Below, in pieces: positions 20,815-21,007 of a DNA stretch of 21,007 nucleotides. The stretch comes from Ichthyophonus hoferi. Lineage: Eukaryota > Opisthokonta > Ichthyosporea > Ichthyophonida > Ichthyophonidae. The DNA is taken from positions 12,557 through 33,563 of the forward strand of contig NAOQ01000475.1 in the NCBI GenBank assembly GCA_002751075.1. Direction: 5' to 3'. Under the pieces are notes generated by a model. That model did not search any database. It worked only from the letters and a program-made list of their open reading frames with translations, and was not told where the DNA came from. Every line of letters begins with the position of its first letter. Position 1 is the first letter of the stretch. The position numbers and the translations under genes are program-made.

Positions 20815-20893
20815 TTCCCTGAATTTGGTATTTTCTCTCCTTCTAAATGGATATAGGTCACAGGAATGCTCCTGTCCCTATTTATTATTTCCA
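20815..20893 (-). repeat. Inverted repeat, right copy
   Basis: On the minus strand starts GGAAATAATAAATAGGGACA and continues through GGAGCATTCCTGTGACC. The 16-base core ACAGGAGCATTCCTGT is itself a small hairpin with a 6-bp stem. It contains the AATAAA that follows the stop codon of the exon at 20916. Confidence 0.75.
20881..20886 (-). promoter_or_regulatory. Candidate polyadenylation signal for the right-edge exon
   Basis: AATAAA on the minus strand 30 nt after the TAA of the partial exon, inside the outer part of the inverted repeat. Confidence 0.3.
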
Positions 20894-20915
20894 ACATGGT
20901 GGCAGAGAAAGCTTA

Positions 20916-21007
20916 TTAGTTTATCCTAGTCACAAATCCCGGTACCAAGGCAATGTACAAAACAACTGCAGCACCCACATAAGATGCTGAGCCTACAACA
21001 ATGCCAG
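20916..21007 (-). CDS. Probable last exon of a third minus-strand gene (membrane protein, partial)
   Basis: Open from the window edge to a TAA at 20918-20916, encoding GIVVGSASYVGAAVVLYIAL then VPGFVTRIN. The composition is that of a transmembrane helix followed by a short polar tail, with G+C higher than the flank. An AATAAA at 20886-20881 lies 30 nt past the stop but belongs to the inverted repeat. An internal GTAG near 20995 could be the splice acceptor. The family is not recognised. Confidence 0.4.
   Translation of the reverse strand, partial: GIVVGSASYVGAAVVLYIALVPGFVTRIN

Larger units (their letters stand above)
19627..20893. mobile_element. Possible non-autonomous DNA transposon bounded by inverted repeats
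   Basis: The ends of this 1.27-kb span carry the same sequence in inverted orientation. The core GACAGGAGCATYCCTGTGAC and the following CTATATC match with one difference, the outer GAAATAATAARTAG also matches, and weaker similarity extends inward to about 75-80 bp. The inside has no transposase-like open frame; it is AT-rich, with a perfect 8-bp stem (TTAGGCAT/ATGCCTAA) at 20737-20762. No target-site duplication was found, so two independent dispersed repeat copies in opposite orientation are equally possible. Confidence 0.4.

Overview
This is a eukaryotic genomic window of about one third G+C, intron-rich and full of microsatellites (pentanucleotide ATAAT/ATACA/CCATA, trinucleotide AAT/AGT, TA and TAGG runs). 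It carries two multi-exon protein genes, both on the minus strand. The closest matches I can recall for the first are animal proteins, closer than plant ones. A sponge-like or other early-branching animal is my best guess at the host, with low confidence. No bacterial feature, tRNA, rRNA or CRISPR array was seen.

Left third (8331 down to 586, minus): the orthologue of CLASRP (SWAP2/SFRS16), a splicing regulator. Thirteen exons were assembled by hand from conserved blocks. Every junction has GT/AG and compatible phase, and the model gives 424 residues. The human protein is about 670. The difference lies mainly in the RS-rich middle, which here shrinks to one short RS patch. Three consecutive exons around that patch (45, 120 and 15 nt) have phase 2 at both ends, so any can be skipped without breaking the frame. 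The introns around them hold pentanucleotide arrays that are complementary to each other in the pre-mRNA.

Middle (8332 to 13814): an AT-rich intergenic stretch holding a broken minus-strand Ty1/Copia fragment (about 9690 to 11330). Inside it is a 250-N gap flanked by an identical 118-bp direct duplication, which looks like an unmerged contig overlap.

Right (18251 down to 13815, minus): a complete nine-exon equilibrative nucleoside transporter (ENT/SLC29 family) of 513 residues with about eleven membrane segments and a long acidic central loop.

Right edge (18252 to 21007): no gene is seen until a probable last exon of a third minus-strand gene (20916 to the edge) encoding a hydrophobic C-terminus. 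A 75- to 80-bp sequence occurs near 19627 and, inverted, near 20893. It may be the ends of a 1.27-kb non-autonomous DNA transposon or two dispersed repeat copies.

No operon-like cooperation is implied: the two genes are simply tandem neighbours. Family comparisons are from memory; no search was run.
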